Positions 46,896 to 55,398 are shown, counted from the first letter of the stretch. The stretch: DNA of 64,000 bases from Betaproteobacteria bacterium (GCA_028065725.1 JAPTVL010000446.1:1-64000); one strand, 5' to 3'. Notes: generated by a model not told the origin, from the sequence alone. Made by a program: numbers and translations.

Positions 46896-47687
46896 TCATC
46901 GCAACGCGTCCGTGGCAGGCAAGTCGATGCACCCAATACGTTTCTTTAGCCCATCAAAATCAGAGCATGGATAGGCAAAGGCAAGAAACTCTGTTTCTAC
47001 TGAGTGGTTGAGAGCGATTGAGGTGTGATCAAAGCCACCGACGAATATTAACTGAGGCGCTTTATCCTCGGAGAGCCATGGAATTTCCTCGATTGCCAAG
47101 AAAAGAACGACGTCATCGAATGGCTCACCTTCAGGCGGCGCGACAAACAGACCAACACGCGTTACACCGTCAGAGGTTTGAATACCTTTTGGCGTGCCGG
47201 TTGGAACAACGCCCTCTGGCAACTTGAGGTCGGAAAAAGGATGTCGCCAAGCAGTAATCTTGAGGGCACGCACATTCTCAGGTAGCTCAAGTGTTAGCTG
47301 TTCCTTCCGAGGGACAGGCAGGATTCGGAAGCTCTCAATGTTCTGTACTTGAATGGTGAATAGGTGTCCTCGCTGTTCAAGTAAAGGCACAGACTTACGG
47401 CGAACTTCGGTCTTTACTTTTCGATCTTGGGAAAAATGGGCCTCTCCGTCAGGGTGATGGGCGTACTTCACAAGGTGAGCGGTAACACGCCCGTTCTCCG
47501 TTAGGTCGAGCTTTGTTTGTACGGTTTGCCCCCCACGCATGCGCGCGCGACAAACAATCCCATCCGTTCGCACGAAGCCCGGAAAGAAGACGTAGATGCT
47601 TCCGTCGCGATTGAACTTCACTTTCGCAAGGCGACGAAGCACACCAGAAGCTTTTGCAACAATGTCGAATGACTTGAAGCGGGCCAT
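46896..47687 (-). CDS. Unknown protein, sole gene of the mini-island
   Basis: A 263-residue soluble protein with no domain I recognise: a basic N-terminus (MARFKSFDIVAKASGVLRRL), beta-rich central part (GSIYVFFPGFVRTDG), HLVKYAHHPDGEAHFSQD and an acidic C-terminal part (LFLAIEEIPWLSEDKAPQL). Start uncertain: an in-frame ATG 29 codons upstream has a weak GAG ribosome site, but that extension looks non-coding and contains a 12-bp direct repeat (TAGAAGGCTTGC). As the only cargo between tRNA-Cys repeats, a role in defence or stress is possible but unproven. Confidence 0.6.
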   Translation of the reverse strand: MARFKSFDIVAKASGVLRRLAKVKFNRDGSIYVFFPGFVRTDGIVCRARMRGGQTVQTKLDLTENGRVTAHLVKYAHHPDGEAHFSQDRKVKTEVRRKSVPLLEQRGHLFTIQVQNIESFRILPVPRKEQLTLELPENVRALKITAWRHPFSDLKLPEGVVPTGTPKGIQTSDGVTRVGLFVAPPEGEPFDDVVLFLAIEEIPWLSEDKAPQLIFVGGFDHTSIALNHSVETEFLAFAYPCSDFDGLKKRIGCIDLPATDALR

Positions 47688-48045
47688 GGATTTATGACTA
47701 ACGAAATGGACAGCAATTTTGCAGGGTTTGCGTAGAAGGCTTGCATAGAAGGCTTGCTGCAAAACAGTTCGCATACTACTCTATGCCGAATGACTGCTAA
47801 GGGGATCGCCACCGAATAACTGAATTTGGCCGGTTGTGCTCAGCCATTTGGCCAGTTGTGCTCAGTCACCACCGACTGGTTCCGGAACAGCCAAACTACA
47901 GTGCTACAGAGTAGATACTCACATCAACGGACAAACGTGTCCGAATCTGTGTGGCATTGCCACAGATTCGTGTGGCAGATGGGCGGATTTGAGGGGTATT
48001 CGAGCGGATAGAGCGCCGAAGGCATCCGCTAACTTTTTGATTATT
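47688..48045. other. Non-coding end of the mini-island
   Basis: A 358-bp AT-richer stretch with two exact-length 22-bp tandem repeats (47825-47868), an inverted repeat CGAATCTGTG/CACAGATTCG (47942-47970) and no convincing gene. It may hold the promoter of the unknown gene and element-end recognition sites. Confidence 0.45.
47825..47868 (+). repeat. Two tandem 22-bp repeats, TTTGGCCRGTTGTGCTCAGYCA
   Basis: TTTGGCCGGTTGTGCTCAGC-CA is followed directly by TTTGGCCAGTTGTGCTCAGT-CA, two differences. Multiple short terminal repeats of this style occur at ends of IS21-like elements, so this could be an insertion-sequence end remnant. No transposase is present. Confidence 0.5.
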
Positions 48046-48119
48046 TGGAGGCGCGACCCGGAATCGAACCGAGGTACACGGCTTTGCAGGCCGCTGCATA
48101 ACCACTCTGCCATCGCGCC
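48046..48119 (-). tRNA. tRNA-Cys(GCA)
   Basis: A 74-nt tRNA: acceptor GGCGCGA/TCGCGCC, anticodon loop CTGCAAA giving GCA, T-loop TTCGATT, encoded CCA. Its 3' 44 bases are duplicated at 46649-46692. Confidence 0.95.
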
Positions 48120-48139
48120 GCGAAGGACTTGTTGAAGCT

Positions 48140-48167
48140 AAAAGGGGGAAAGCGATTGCTTTCCCCC
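48140..48167 (-). terminator. Hairpin with T-tract between tRNA-Gly and tRNA-Cys
   Basis: On the minus strand a perfect 10-bp stem GGGGGAAAGC/GCTTTCCCCC with a 4-nt loop is followed by TTTT. It has intrinsic-terminator form but lies within the presumed tRNA operon, so it may act as an attenuator or processing signal. Confidence 0.6.
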
Positions 48168-48174
48168 AGCATTC

Positions 48175-48250
48175 TGGAGCGGGAGAAGAGTCTCGAACTC
48201 TCGACCTCAACCTTGGCAAGGTTGCGCTCTACCAACTGAGCTACTCCCGC
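48175..48250 (-). tRNA. tRNA-Gly(GCC)
   Basis: A 76-nt tRNA: acceptor GCGGGAG/CTCCCGC, anticodon loop TTGCCAA giving GCC, T-loop TTCGAGA, encoded CCA. It lies 37 bp downstream of pgsA, as in the E. coli pgsA-glyW-cysT-leuZ order. Confidence 0.95.
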
Positions 48251-48287
48251 AGAACAGCCGCGCATTATAGCGGTCGAATTCATTGTG

Positions 48288-48851
48288 TCAACGGCTGCGC
48301 GCCGAGAGTTCCGGCCACGCCATTTTCAGATAGTAGACCATCGACCAAAGCGTCAGCAGCGCTGCTATCCAGAGCGACCAGGTGCCAAGCAGACGGATAT
48401 CGAGCGGACCGATCGGCGTGTGCCACAACAGCATCGGAATCGCCGTCATCTGCGCGATGGTTTTCAGCTTGCCGATCAGCGAAACCGCCACGCTTTTTGC
48501 CGCACCGATCTTCGCCATCCACTCGCGCAAGGCCGAGATTGCGATTTCGCGACCGATGATGATGAAGGCCAGCATCACGTCGGCACGGTCGAGCCGCACC
48601 AGCACCACCAGCGCCGCGGCCACCATCAGTTTGTCCGCCACCGGGTCGAGGAAGGCACCGAAGGCCGAGGTCTGGTTCAGCTTGCGCGCCAGCCAGCCGT
48701 CGATCCAGTCGGTGACGGCGGCCACCAGGAAGGCCGCGGTAGCGATGAAGTTCTGTTCGGCGATAGTCAGCGGCAGGTAGTACACGCCGACCACCAGCGG
48801 GATCAGCAGGATGCGCGCCCAGGTCAGCAGGTTCGGGATGTTCAGCGGCAT
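48288..48851 (-). CDS. pgsA: CDP-diacylglycerol--glycerol-3-phosphate 3-phosphatidyltransferase PgsA
   Basis: A 187-residue inner-membrane enzyme with the CDP-alcohol phosphotransferase signature DGWLARKLNQTSAFGAFLDP followed by VADK. It makes phosphatidylglycerol phosphate. About six membrane helices. It starts one base after uvrC ends and leads into the tRNA genes. Confidence 0.94.
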   Translation of the reverse strand: MPLNIPNLLTWARILLIPLVVGVYYLPLTIAEQNFIATAAFLVAAVTDWIDGWLARKLNQTSAFGAFLDPVADKLMVAAALVVLVRLDRADVMLAFIIIGREIAISALREWMAKIGAAKSVAVSLIGKLKTIAQMTAIPMLLWHTPIGPLDIRLLGTWSLWIAALLTLWSMVYYLKMAWPELSARSR

Positions 48852-48852
48852 G

Positions 48853-50667
48853 TCAGCGCAATGTCTTGTGGATTTCTTCGGCCAGACGCCGCGAGATGCC
48901 GTCGACCCGACACAGATCCTCGATCGTTGCGGCTTTCACGCCGTCGAGGCCGCCGAACTGCGCCAGCAGCTTCTTGCGCCGCGCCGGCCCGACGCCCGCG
49001 ACGTCCTCCAGCTTCGACCGCCCGCGCGCCTTGGCCCGCCGCGCGCGATGGCCGACGATGGCGAAGCGATGCGCCTCGTCGCGTATTTCCTGTATCAGGT
49101 GGAAGCCAGCGTGGTCCATGCCCAATTGTAGCGGCATGCTGCGGCCATGCACGAAGAGTGTCTCCAGTCCGGGCTTGCGATCTTCACCTTTTGCAACACC
49201 GATGCTGGCCAGATGATCCAGGCCCAGTTCGGCGAACACCTCACGCGCCACGCGGTGCTGACCCTTGCCGCCGTCGATCAGCACCAGGTCGGGCGCCACG
49301 GTCTCGCCGGTAGCAACTTTCTCGTAGCGCCGCGTCAGGGCCTGGCGTATCGCCGCGTAGTCGTCGCCGGGCTGGATGCCCTCGATGTTGAAGCGGCGGT
49401 AATCGCCCTTCTTCATCGCGCCGTCGACGCAGACCACGCAGGAGGCCACGGTACCTTCGCCCATGGTATGGCTGATGTCGAAGCATTCGATGCGCCGCGG
49501 CGGCTCGGCCAGATCGAGCGCCTCCTGCAGCTCGCTCAGGCGTCCGCTGCTGCGGGCCTTGGCCTGCCAACGCGCCTGCACCGCCAGGCGCGCGTTAGTC
49601 AGCGCCATCTCGACCCAGGCGCGCTCCATCTCGTTCTTCGGCGGCCCGGCATTCACGCCGTCGGGCAAGTCATCGACCGGCCAGGGGCTCAGGATCACGC
49701 GCGCCGGCACCGGCTGCTCCGCGTAGTGCTGGGCGAGGAAGGCCGCCAGACCTTCGCCGGCTTCCGCCTCGGCGGCGGCTTGCGGAAAGTGCGCGCGATC
49801 ACCGAGGTGCAGTCCGCCGCGCACCATCGCCAGATTCACGCAGAGACTGCCGCGCTCGACCACCGCCGCAATGATGTCGACATCGGCATCCCTGGTCGAA
49901 CTCACGTACTGGCGATGCAGCACGGCCTGCAGCGAGCGGATCTGGTCGCGCAGGGCGGCGGCTTCCTCGAAGCGCAACTCGGTTGCGGCGGCCTCCATCC
50001 GGCGGGTCAGGCCTTCGATGACTTCCGAATGCCGGCCGCGCAGGAACATTTCCGCCAGGCGCACGTCGGCCGCGTAATCCTTCTTGGACACGAAGCCGAC
50101 GCAGGGCGCCTTGCAGCGCTTGATCTGGTGCATCAGGCAGGGCCGCGAGCGGTTGGCGAACACCGATTCCTCGCAGGTACGCAGCAGGAAGGTCTTCTGG
50201 ATCAGCTGGATGCTCTCGCGCACCGCAAGGCCGTTGGGGAAGGGGCCGAAGTACTGCGACTTCTTTTCGAAGGCGCCGCGATGGTAAAACAGCCGCGGAA
50301 ACTCGCCGCCGGACAGACCGATATAGGGATAGGACTTGTCGTCGCGGAACAGGATGTTGTATTTCGGCGTCAGCTTCTTGATCAGCGTGTTTTCGAGGAT
50401 CAGCGCTTCGGCCTCGGAGCGCGTCGCGGTGACCTCCATGGCCGCCACCTGCTGCAGCATCAGCGCGATGCGCGGGCTGTGGCCGCCCTTATTGAAGTAG
50501 GACGCAACGCGCTTCTTCAGATTCTTGGCCTTGCCGACGTAAAGCACGGCGCGGTCCGCGTCGAGCATGCGATACACGCCCGGCGCCTCGGTCAGCGTCG
50601 CCAGGAACTCCTTCGAATCGAAAGCCGGCTCAGGCGTCGAGCTCGTCACGGATCTTGCGGAAGACAT
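48853..50667 (-). CDS. uvrC: Excinuclease ABC subunit C (UvrC)
   Basis: A 604-residue UvrC. It has an N-terminal GIY-YIG nuclease (APGVYRMLDADRAVLYVGKA), a UVR domain near residue 205-240, an RNase H-like nuclease domain (IECFDISHTMGEGTVAS) and C-terminal helix-hairpin-helix motifs (LEDVAGVGPARRKKLL). It makes both incisions in nucleotide excision repair. Its start lies 38 bp inside the 3' end of the uracil-DNA glycosylase gene. Confidence 0.95.
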   Translation of the reverse strand: MSSARSVTSSTPEPAFDSKEFLATLTEAPGVYRMLDADRAVLYVGKAKNLKKRVASYFNKGGHSPRIALMLQQVAAMEVTATRSEAEALILENTLIKKLTPKYNILFRDDKSYPYIGLSGGEFPRLFYHRGAFEKKSQYFGPFPNGLAVRESIQLIQKTFLLRTCEESVFANRSRPCLMHQIKRCKAPCVGFVSKKDYAADVRLAEMFLRGRHSEVIEGLTRRMEAAATELRFEEAAALRDQIRSLQAVLHRQYVSSTRDADVDIIAAVVERGSLCVNLAMVRGGLHLGDRAHFPQAAAEAEAGEGLAAFLAQHYAEQPVPARVILSPWPVDDLPDGVNAGPPKNEMERAWVEMALTNARLAVQARWQAKARSSGRLSELQEALDLAEPPRRIECFDISHTMGEGTVASCVVCVDGAMKKGDYRRFNIEGIQPGDDYAAIRQALTRRYEKVATGETVAPDLVLIDGGKGQHRVAREVFAELGLDHLASIGVAKGEDRKPGLETLFVHGRSMPLQLGMDHAGFHLIQEIRDEAHRFAIVGHRARRAKARGRSKLEDVAGVGPARRKKLLAQFGGLDGVKAATIEDLCRVDGISRRLAEEIHKTLR

Positions 50668-51259
50668 CTTGAAAGTCGGCGCTGGTGAGACGGCGGGTCT
50701 GGGTGTTGTAGCGGCTGCAGTGGTAGCTGTCGATCAGGATGCGGCCGTCAGGCAAGTCATGGCGCGCGTCATGACCGAAGGCAAGTGCCGACTGCTTGAG
50801 GCCGAGCGCCATGAGCACCGCCTTGTGCGCCACCAGCCCCAGCGCAAGGATCACCTTCACCTCGGGCGAGTTCTGCAACTCCGCCGCCAAGTAGTGATTG
50901 CAGGTCCGGATCTCGGCCGGTTCCGGCTTGTTCTCCGGCGGCAGGCATTTCACGGCGTTGGTGATGCGGCAATCGATCAGGCGCAAGTCGTCGTCCGCCG
51001 CCAGCGATTCCGGCTGCGAGCCGAAGCCGAAGGCATGCAGCGTCTCGTAGAGCAGTATCCCGGCATAGTCGCCGGTAAACGGCCGCCCGGTGCGGTTGGC
51101 ACCGTGCATGCCGGGCGCCAGGCCGACGATCAGTAAGCGCGCCTGCGGGTCGCCGAAGGGCAGCACCGGCCGCGCGTGGTAGTCGGGCCGACGACTGCGT
51201 ACGTCGGCAAGGAATCCCGCGAGGCGCGGGCATTCAGTACAGCGAAGAAGTGGTTCCAT
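50630..51259 (-). CDS. Uracil-DNA glycosylase, family 5-like
   Basis: A 209-residue Fe-S uracil-DNA glycosylase. Cys7 and Cys10 (LRCTECPRL) with later cysteines near 105 and 120 should bind a [4Fe-4S] cluster. GLAPGMHGANRTGRPFTGD is the motif A of the UDGb (family 5) group, which lacks the usual catalytic Asp/Asn. DSYHCSRYN is the motif B. The ATG at 51259 begins directly before the first cysteines; earlier in-frame starts overlap earP. A dispersed 25-bp motif lies near the 3' end. Confidence 0.85.
   Translation of the reverse strand: MEPLLRCTECPRLAGFLADVRSRRPDYHARPVLPFGDPQARLLIVGLAPGMHGANRTGRPFTGDYAGILLYETLHAFGFGSQPESLAADDDLRLIDCRITNAVKCLPPENKPEPAEIRTCNHYLAAELQNSPEVKVILALGLVAHKAVLMALGLKQSALAFGHDARHDLPDGRILIDSYHCSRYNTQTRRLTSADFQDVFRKIRDELDA
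50672..50696 (+). repeat. Dispersed 25-bp motif (end of the glycosylase gene)
   Basis: AAAGTCGGCGCTGGTGAGAC then GGCGG, opposite the gene; it codes RRLTSADF, close to the RRTASADF encoded by the copy in nnrD. Confidence 0.6.
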
Positions 51260-51281
51260 TGGGCTAGGATACCGCCTCGCC

Positions 51282-52334
51282 ATGAACAACAAAGCACTCC
51301 GCTGCGACATTTTCTGCGCCGTCGTCGACAACTACGGCGATGCCGCCGTCTGCTGGCGGCTGGCGTGTCAATTGGCGACGGAGCATGGCTGGCAGGTACG
51401 GCTGTGGATCGACGACCTCGCGCCCCTGCGCCAATTGGCACCGGACTTCGCCGCAGGACCAGTGGCAGTTCACCCATGGCCCACGCCCTGGCTCGGTGCT
51501 GACCCGGCCGACGTCGTGATCGAGGCCTTCGCCTGCGAGCCGCCGCCGGGCTACGTCACGGCCATGGCCAGCCGCGCCCGCGCGCCGGTCTGGCTCAATC
51601 TCGAATACCTCTCGGCCGAAGCCTGGGTTGCCGCCAGCCACGGCCTGCCGTCGCCGCATCCGCGCCTGCCGCTGCTCAAGCATTTCTATTTCCCGGGCTT
51701 CGCGGCGGGTAGCGGCGGGCTCCTGCGCGAACGCGACTACGATGCGCGGCGTGCCAGCTTCGACGAGGCGGCGTTCCGTGCCGAATTCGCCGTGCCGCCG
51801 CGCCTGCCCGGCGAACTGTGCATATCCCTGTTCAGCTATCCCAACCCGGCGCTGCCGGAACTGATCGAGGCCTGGTCACGCTGGGCCGCGCCGCAGCGCC
51901 CGGTGCGCGTACTGCGTCCGGGCAGCAGCGAAGCCGCCCGGAGCATCGGCTGCCTTACCCTGCAACCGCTGCCTTTCCTGCCCCAGCGCCGCTACGATGA
52001 ACTGCTGTGGACCTGCGACCTCAACTTCGTCCGCGGCGAGGATTCCTTCGTTCGCGCCCAGTGGGCCGCCAGACCCTTCGTCTGGCAGATCTATCCTCAG
52101 GCGGAAGGCGCGCATCTGGTCAAGTTGGAGGCCTTTCTCGCCCTGCATCCTGCCAGCGCAAGCCTGCAACCGTTCTGGCGGGCCTGGAACGGCATCGGCC
52201 GCCTCGACTGGCCGGCCTTCGCCCCCGCTTTGCCCGGCTTGGAAGCCCCGTCGCGAGAGTGGGCCGAGACCCTGGCCGGCCATCCCGATCTCGCCAGCGG
52301 GCTTGTAAAGTTCTGCCTGGAAAGGCTAAAATAG
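51282..52334 (+). CDS. earP: EF-P arginine rhamnosyltransferase EarP
   Basis: A 350-residue GT-B type glycosyltransferase. It begins CDIFCAVVDNYGDAAVCWRLA, quoted as FCAVVDNYGDAAVCWR, with the Asp used in catalysis, and contains LWTCDLNFVRGEDSFVRAQW for dTDP-rhamnose binding. It rhamnosylates Arg32 of EF-P, whose gene follows after 33 bp. It is divergent from the glycosylase gene with only 22 bp between starts. Confidence 0.93.
   Translation: MNNKALRCDIFCAVVDNYGDAAVCWRLACQLATEHGWQVRLWIDDLAPLRQLAPDFAAGPVAVHPWPTPWLGADPADVVIEAFACEPPPGYVTAMASRARAPVWLNLEYLSAEAWVAASHGLPSPHPRLPLLKHFYFPGFAAGSGGLLRERDYDARRASFDEAAFRAEFAVPPRLPGELCISLFSYPNPALPELIEAWSRWAAPQRPVRVLRPGSSEAARSIGCLTLQPLPFLPQRRYDELLWTCDLNFVRGEDSFVRAQWAARPFVWQIYPQAEGAHLVKLEAFLALHPASASLQPFWRAWNGIGRLDWPAFAPALPGLEAPSREWAETLAGHPDLASGLVKFCLERLK
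52303..52332 (+). promoter_or_regulatory. Possible efp promoter inside the end of earP
   Basis: TTGTAA (52303-52308), 18-bp spacer, TAAAAT (52327-52332), about 36 bp before the efp start. It would allow efp to be expressed more strongly than earP. Confidence 0.4.
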
Positions 52335-52367
52335 TCGGTTTTAAATTTCCGCTGCAGGAAGCTCGCC

Positions 52368-52925
52368 ATGAAAATCGCCCAGGAACTCCGCGCCGGCAAC
52401 GTCGTGATGGTCGGCAACGACCCGCTCGTCGTGCAAAAGGCCGAATACAACAAGGGCGGCCGCAGCTCGGCGGTCGTCAAGTTCAAATTCAAGAATCTGC
52501 TCACCGGCGCCGCCTCGGAGGCCATCTACAAGGCCGACGACAAGTTCGAGCAGGTGGTGCCCGAGCGCAAGGAGTGCACCTACTCCTATTTCGCCGACCC
52601 GATGTACGTGTTCATGGACGCCGAGTACAACCAGTACGAAGTCGAAGGCGAGAACATGGTCGATGCCGTGAATTACCTCGAGGACGGCATGCCGGTCGAA
52701 GTGGTGTTCTACGACGACAAGCCCATCTCGGTCGAAATGCCCAACAGCGTGGTGCGCGAAGTGATCTACACCGAGCCCGCGGTCAAGGGCGACACTTCCG
52801 GCAAGGTCATGAAGCCGGCCAAGATCAGCACCGGCATGGAACTGCCCGTGCCGCTGTTCGTCGAGATCGGCAACAAGATCGAAATCGACACGCGCACCGG
52901 CGAATACAAGAACCGGGTCAAGTAA
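52368..52925 (+). CDS. efp: Elongation factor P
   Basis: A 185-residue three-domain factor that relieves ribosome stalling at polyproline. The loop YNKGGRSS puts Arg at position 32, the residue modified by EarP, instead of the Lys used in EpmA-type systems. A ribosome site (AGGAAG) precedes the ATG. Confidence 0.96.
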   Translation: MKIAQELRAGNVVMVGNDPLVVQKAEYNKGGRSSAVVKFKFKNLLTGAASEAIYKADDKFEQVVPERKECTYSYFADPMYVFMDAEYNQYEVEGENMVDAVNYLEDGMPVEVVFYDDKPISVEMPNSVVREVIYTEPAVKGDTSGKVMKPAKISTGMELPVPLFVEIGNKIEIDTRTGEYKNRVK

Positions 52926-52944
52926 GCCGCACCGCATCCGGAAA

Positions 52945-52966
52945 GCGGGCAGCTGCGGCTGCCCGC
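52945..52966. terminator. Hairpin between efp and the M20 peptidase gene
   Basis: GCGGGCAGC-tgcg-GCTGCCCGC followed by TTGCGTTT, between convergent genes; a likely terminator for efp. Confidence 0.6.
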
Positions 52967-52972
52967 TTGCGT

Positions 52973-54136
52973 TTACGCCGCCAGCGCCCGCTCCACCAGC
53001 CGCACCCAGTAGCGAATGCCGGTACTGATGATCTCGTCGTTGAAGTCGTAGTGCGGGCTGTGCAGCATGCAGCCACCTTCGCCCGGGCCGTTGCCGAGCC
53101 AGACATAGCAGGCCGGCACGACGCGGGCCATGTAGGCGAAATCCTCGGCGCCCATGCTCGGCGGCAGCTGCAGATAGACCAGGCCGTCGGTCGCCACGTG
53201 CTGCGCCACGTCGCGCGCGATCTCGCTCGGTTCGGCGGCATTGACGGTCGGCGGATAGCCGCGCTCGTAACGCAGGTCGATGCTGACCCGGTAGGTCGCC
53301 TCGATGCCGTTGCAGACGCGGCGCACGCCCTCCTCCAAAGCATCCTGCAGCTCGCCGTTCAGCGTGCGCACGGTGCCGCCCAGGATGGCCGTCTCCGGCA
53401 ACACGTTGTCGGCATGGCCGGCATGGAAGCGCGTCACGCTGACCACGGCCGAATCGAGCGGATCGGTGTTGCGCGACACCAGCGACTGCAACGCCTGCAC
53501 CAGCGCACTGCCGGCCAGCACCACGTCCACCGCCTGATGCGGCATTGCGGCATGGCCGCCACGGCCGGTGATCTCGATTTCGAAGCGGTCGGTGCCGGCC
53601 ATTACCGGACCTTCGGTAACGCCGATGCTGCCGGCAGGCAGGCCCGGCCAGTTGTGCAGGCCGAACACCATCTCCATCGGGAAGCGCTCGAACAGGCCCT
53701 CTTCGACCATCACCCGGCCGCCGCCCTCGTGCTCTTCCGCCGGCTGGAAAATGAAATACACGGTGCCATCGAAGTCGCGCAGCTTGCTCAGGGCTTCGGC
53801 CGCGCCAAGCAGCATCGCCGTATGCCCATCGTGGCCGCAGGCGTGCATCCTGCCGTCGTGGGTCGAATGGTGCGGGAAGGTGTTCAGTTCCTTCAGCGGC
53901 AAGGCATCCATGTCGGCGCGCAGACCGATCGCACGCTTGCCATGGCCAAGCGACAGCTTTGCCACCACGCCGGTGCGTGCAATCCCCCGATGCACCTCGA
54001 GGCCGAGGCCTTCAATATAATCGGCGACTTTTTCCGAGGTGCGCTTCTCGTTGAAGGCCAGCTCGGGGTGAGCGTGGATATCGCGGCGGAATGCGGCGAT
54101 CTTCGGCGTCAGTGCCGGTAGCAGTTCGTTGATCAT
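52973..54136 (-). CDS. M20-family amidohydrolase (hippurate hydrolase-like)
   Basis: A 387-residue M20D metallopeptidase with RRDIHAHPELAF, LRADMDALPL, HACGHDGHTAMLLGAA, the catalytic PAEEHEGGG and DFAYMARVVPACYVWLGNG. Such enzymes cleave N-acyl amino acids such as hippurate. In an aromatic-degrading organism benzoylglycine hydrolysis is plausible but not shown. The ATG at 54136 is taken; the open frame reaching further upstream overlaps dinB. Confidence 0.85.
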   Translation of the reverse strand: MINELLPALTPKIAAFRRDIHAHPELAFNEKRTSEKVADYIEGLGLEVHRGIARTGVVAKLSLGHGKRAIGLRADMDALPLKELNTFPHHSTHDGRMHACGHDGHTAMLLGAAEALSKLRDFDGTVYFIFQPAEEHEGGGRVMVEEGLFERFPMEMVFGLHNWPGLPAGSIGVTEGPVMAGTDRFEIEITGRGGHAAMPHQAVDVVLAGSALVQALQSLVSRNTDPLDSAVVSVTRFHAGHADNVLPETAILGGTVRTLNGELQDALEEGVRRVCNGIEATYRVSIDLRYERGYPPTVNAAEPSEIARDVAQHVATDGLVYLQLPPSMGAEDFAYMARVVPACYVWLGNGPGEGGCMLHSPHYDFNDEIISTGIRYWVRLVERALAA

Positions 54137-54237
54137 GGCGGGAGTCCCGTGGTGGGTTGCGGCGATGCCTGGCATTCCAATCCTAGCGCAAAGCGCGGCG
54201 GCGTGAACCCGAGGTTTTGCGGTATCGTCGTCCTGCC

Positions 54238-55398
54238 ATGAATACACCCCCGCATCGCATCGCGCATCTCGACATGGACGCCTTCTATGCGTCGGTCGAA
54301 CTCCTGCGCTATCCGGAACTGCGCGGCCTGCCGGTAGTCATCGGCGGCCGCGGCGACCAGCAGCCGCAGTTGCAGGCCGACGGCAGCCGGCGCTTTTTCC
54401 GCCTGCGCGACTATGTCGGCCGCGGCGTCGCCACCACCTCGACCTACGAAGCCCGCGCGCTGGGCGTGTTCTCCGCCATGGGCATGATGAAGGCGGCGAA
54501 ACTGGCGCCGGACGCCATCCTGCTGCCGGTCGACTTCGACGCCTATCGCCATTACTCGCGCCTGTTCAAGGCCGCCGTGGCCACCATCGCACCGAAAATC
54601 GAGGATCGCGGCATCGACGAAATCTACATCGACTTGACGGATCTGCCCGACGACTCGCTGACCCTCGCACGCCGCATCAAGCAGGCGGTGAAGGACGCCA
54701 CCGGGTTGTCCTGCTCGATTGCCATCAGTCCCAGCAAGCTGCTGTCGAAGATCGGCTCCGACCTCGAAAAGCCCGACGGGCTGACGCTGCTCGACCAGAG
54801 CGACATCCCGCTGCGCATCTGGCCGCTACCGGTGCGCAAGATCAACGGCATAGGTCCCAAGGCCGAAGCCAAACTCGCGGCGCTGGGCATCGCCACCATC
54901 GCGGAGCTGGCCGGCGCTGAACCAGCCACGCTGCAGGAGCACTTCGGCCGCAGCTACGCCGAATGGCTGCACGCGGTAGCGCACGGCATCGATCACCGCC
55001 CGGTCGTCACCGACGCCGAGACCAAATCGATCAGCCGCGAAACCACCTTCGAGCACGACCTCCATGCGCGCCGCGACCGCGCCGCGCTGTCGGAGATATT
55101 CAGCTCGCTATGCAACCGCGTCGCCGCGGACCTGCGGCGCAAGGGCTACCTCGCCCGCACCATCGGCATCAAGCTGCGCTACGAGGACTTTCGCATCGCC
55201 ACGCGCGACCTGACCCTGCCGGCGCCGACCGCCGACCCGGCGGTGATCCGCCGCGCCGCCGGCGAATGCCTGCGCCGCGTGCCGCTGGAGAAGAAACTGC
55301 GCCTGCTCGGCGTACGCACCAGTGCCCTGACATCGAGCGACGCGCCTCAGGTGGCGATCGCATCCGCGCAGGCCGAGCTGCCATTGACAGCCGACTGA
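54238..55398 (+). CDS. dinB: DNA polymerase IV (DinB) with N-terminal insertion
   Basis: A 386-residue Y-family polymerase with HLDMDAFYASVE and DRGIDEIYIDLT (metal Asp/Glu) and a C-terminal clamp-binding QAELPL. Between IGGR and GVATTSTYEAR there are about 20 extra residues (near 40-62, GDQQPQLQADGSRRFF...) compared with E. coli DinB; they fall in the fingers region. It performs translesion synthesis. It is divergent from the peptidase gene. Confidence 0.92.
   Translation: MNTPPHRIAHLDMDAFYASVELLRYPELRGLPVVIGGRGDQQPQLQADGSRRFFRLRDYVGRGVATTSTYEARALGVFSAMGMMKAAKLAPDAILLPVDFDAYRHYSRLFKAAVATIAPKIEDRGIDEIYIDLTDLPDDSLTLARRIKQAVKDATGLSCSIAISPSKLLSKIGSDLEKPDGLTLLDQSDIPLRIWPLPVRKINGIGPKAEAKLAALGIATIAELAGAEPATLQEHFGRSYAEWLHAVAHGIDHRPVVTDAETKSISRETTFEHDLHARRDRAALSEIFSSLCNRVAADLRRKGYLARTIGIKLRYEDFRIATRDLTLPAPTADPAVIRRAAGECLRRVPLEKKLRLLGVRTSALTSSDAPQVAIASAQAELPLTAD

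Larger units (their letters stand above)
46649..48045. mobile_element. Mini-island of about 1.4 kb at tRNA-Cys
   Basis: Bounded by an exact 44-bp duplication of the tRNA-Cys 3' part. It separates tRNA-Cys from tRNA-Leu, which are neighbours in the ancestral operon. It holds one unknown gene and no recognisable integrase, so it must have been mobilised in trans or lost its recombinase. The AT content is higher than in the flanks. Confidence 0.75.
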
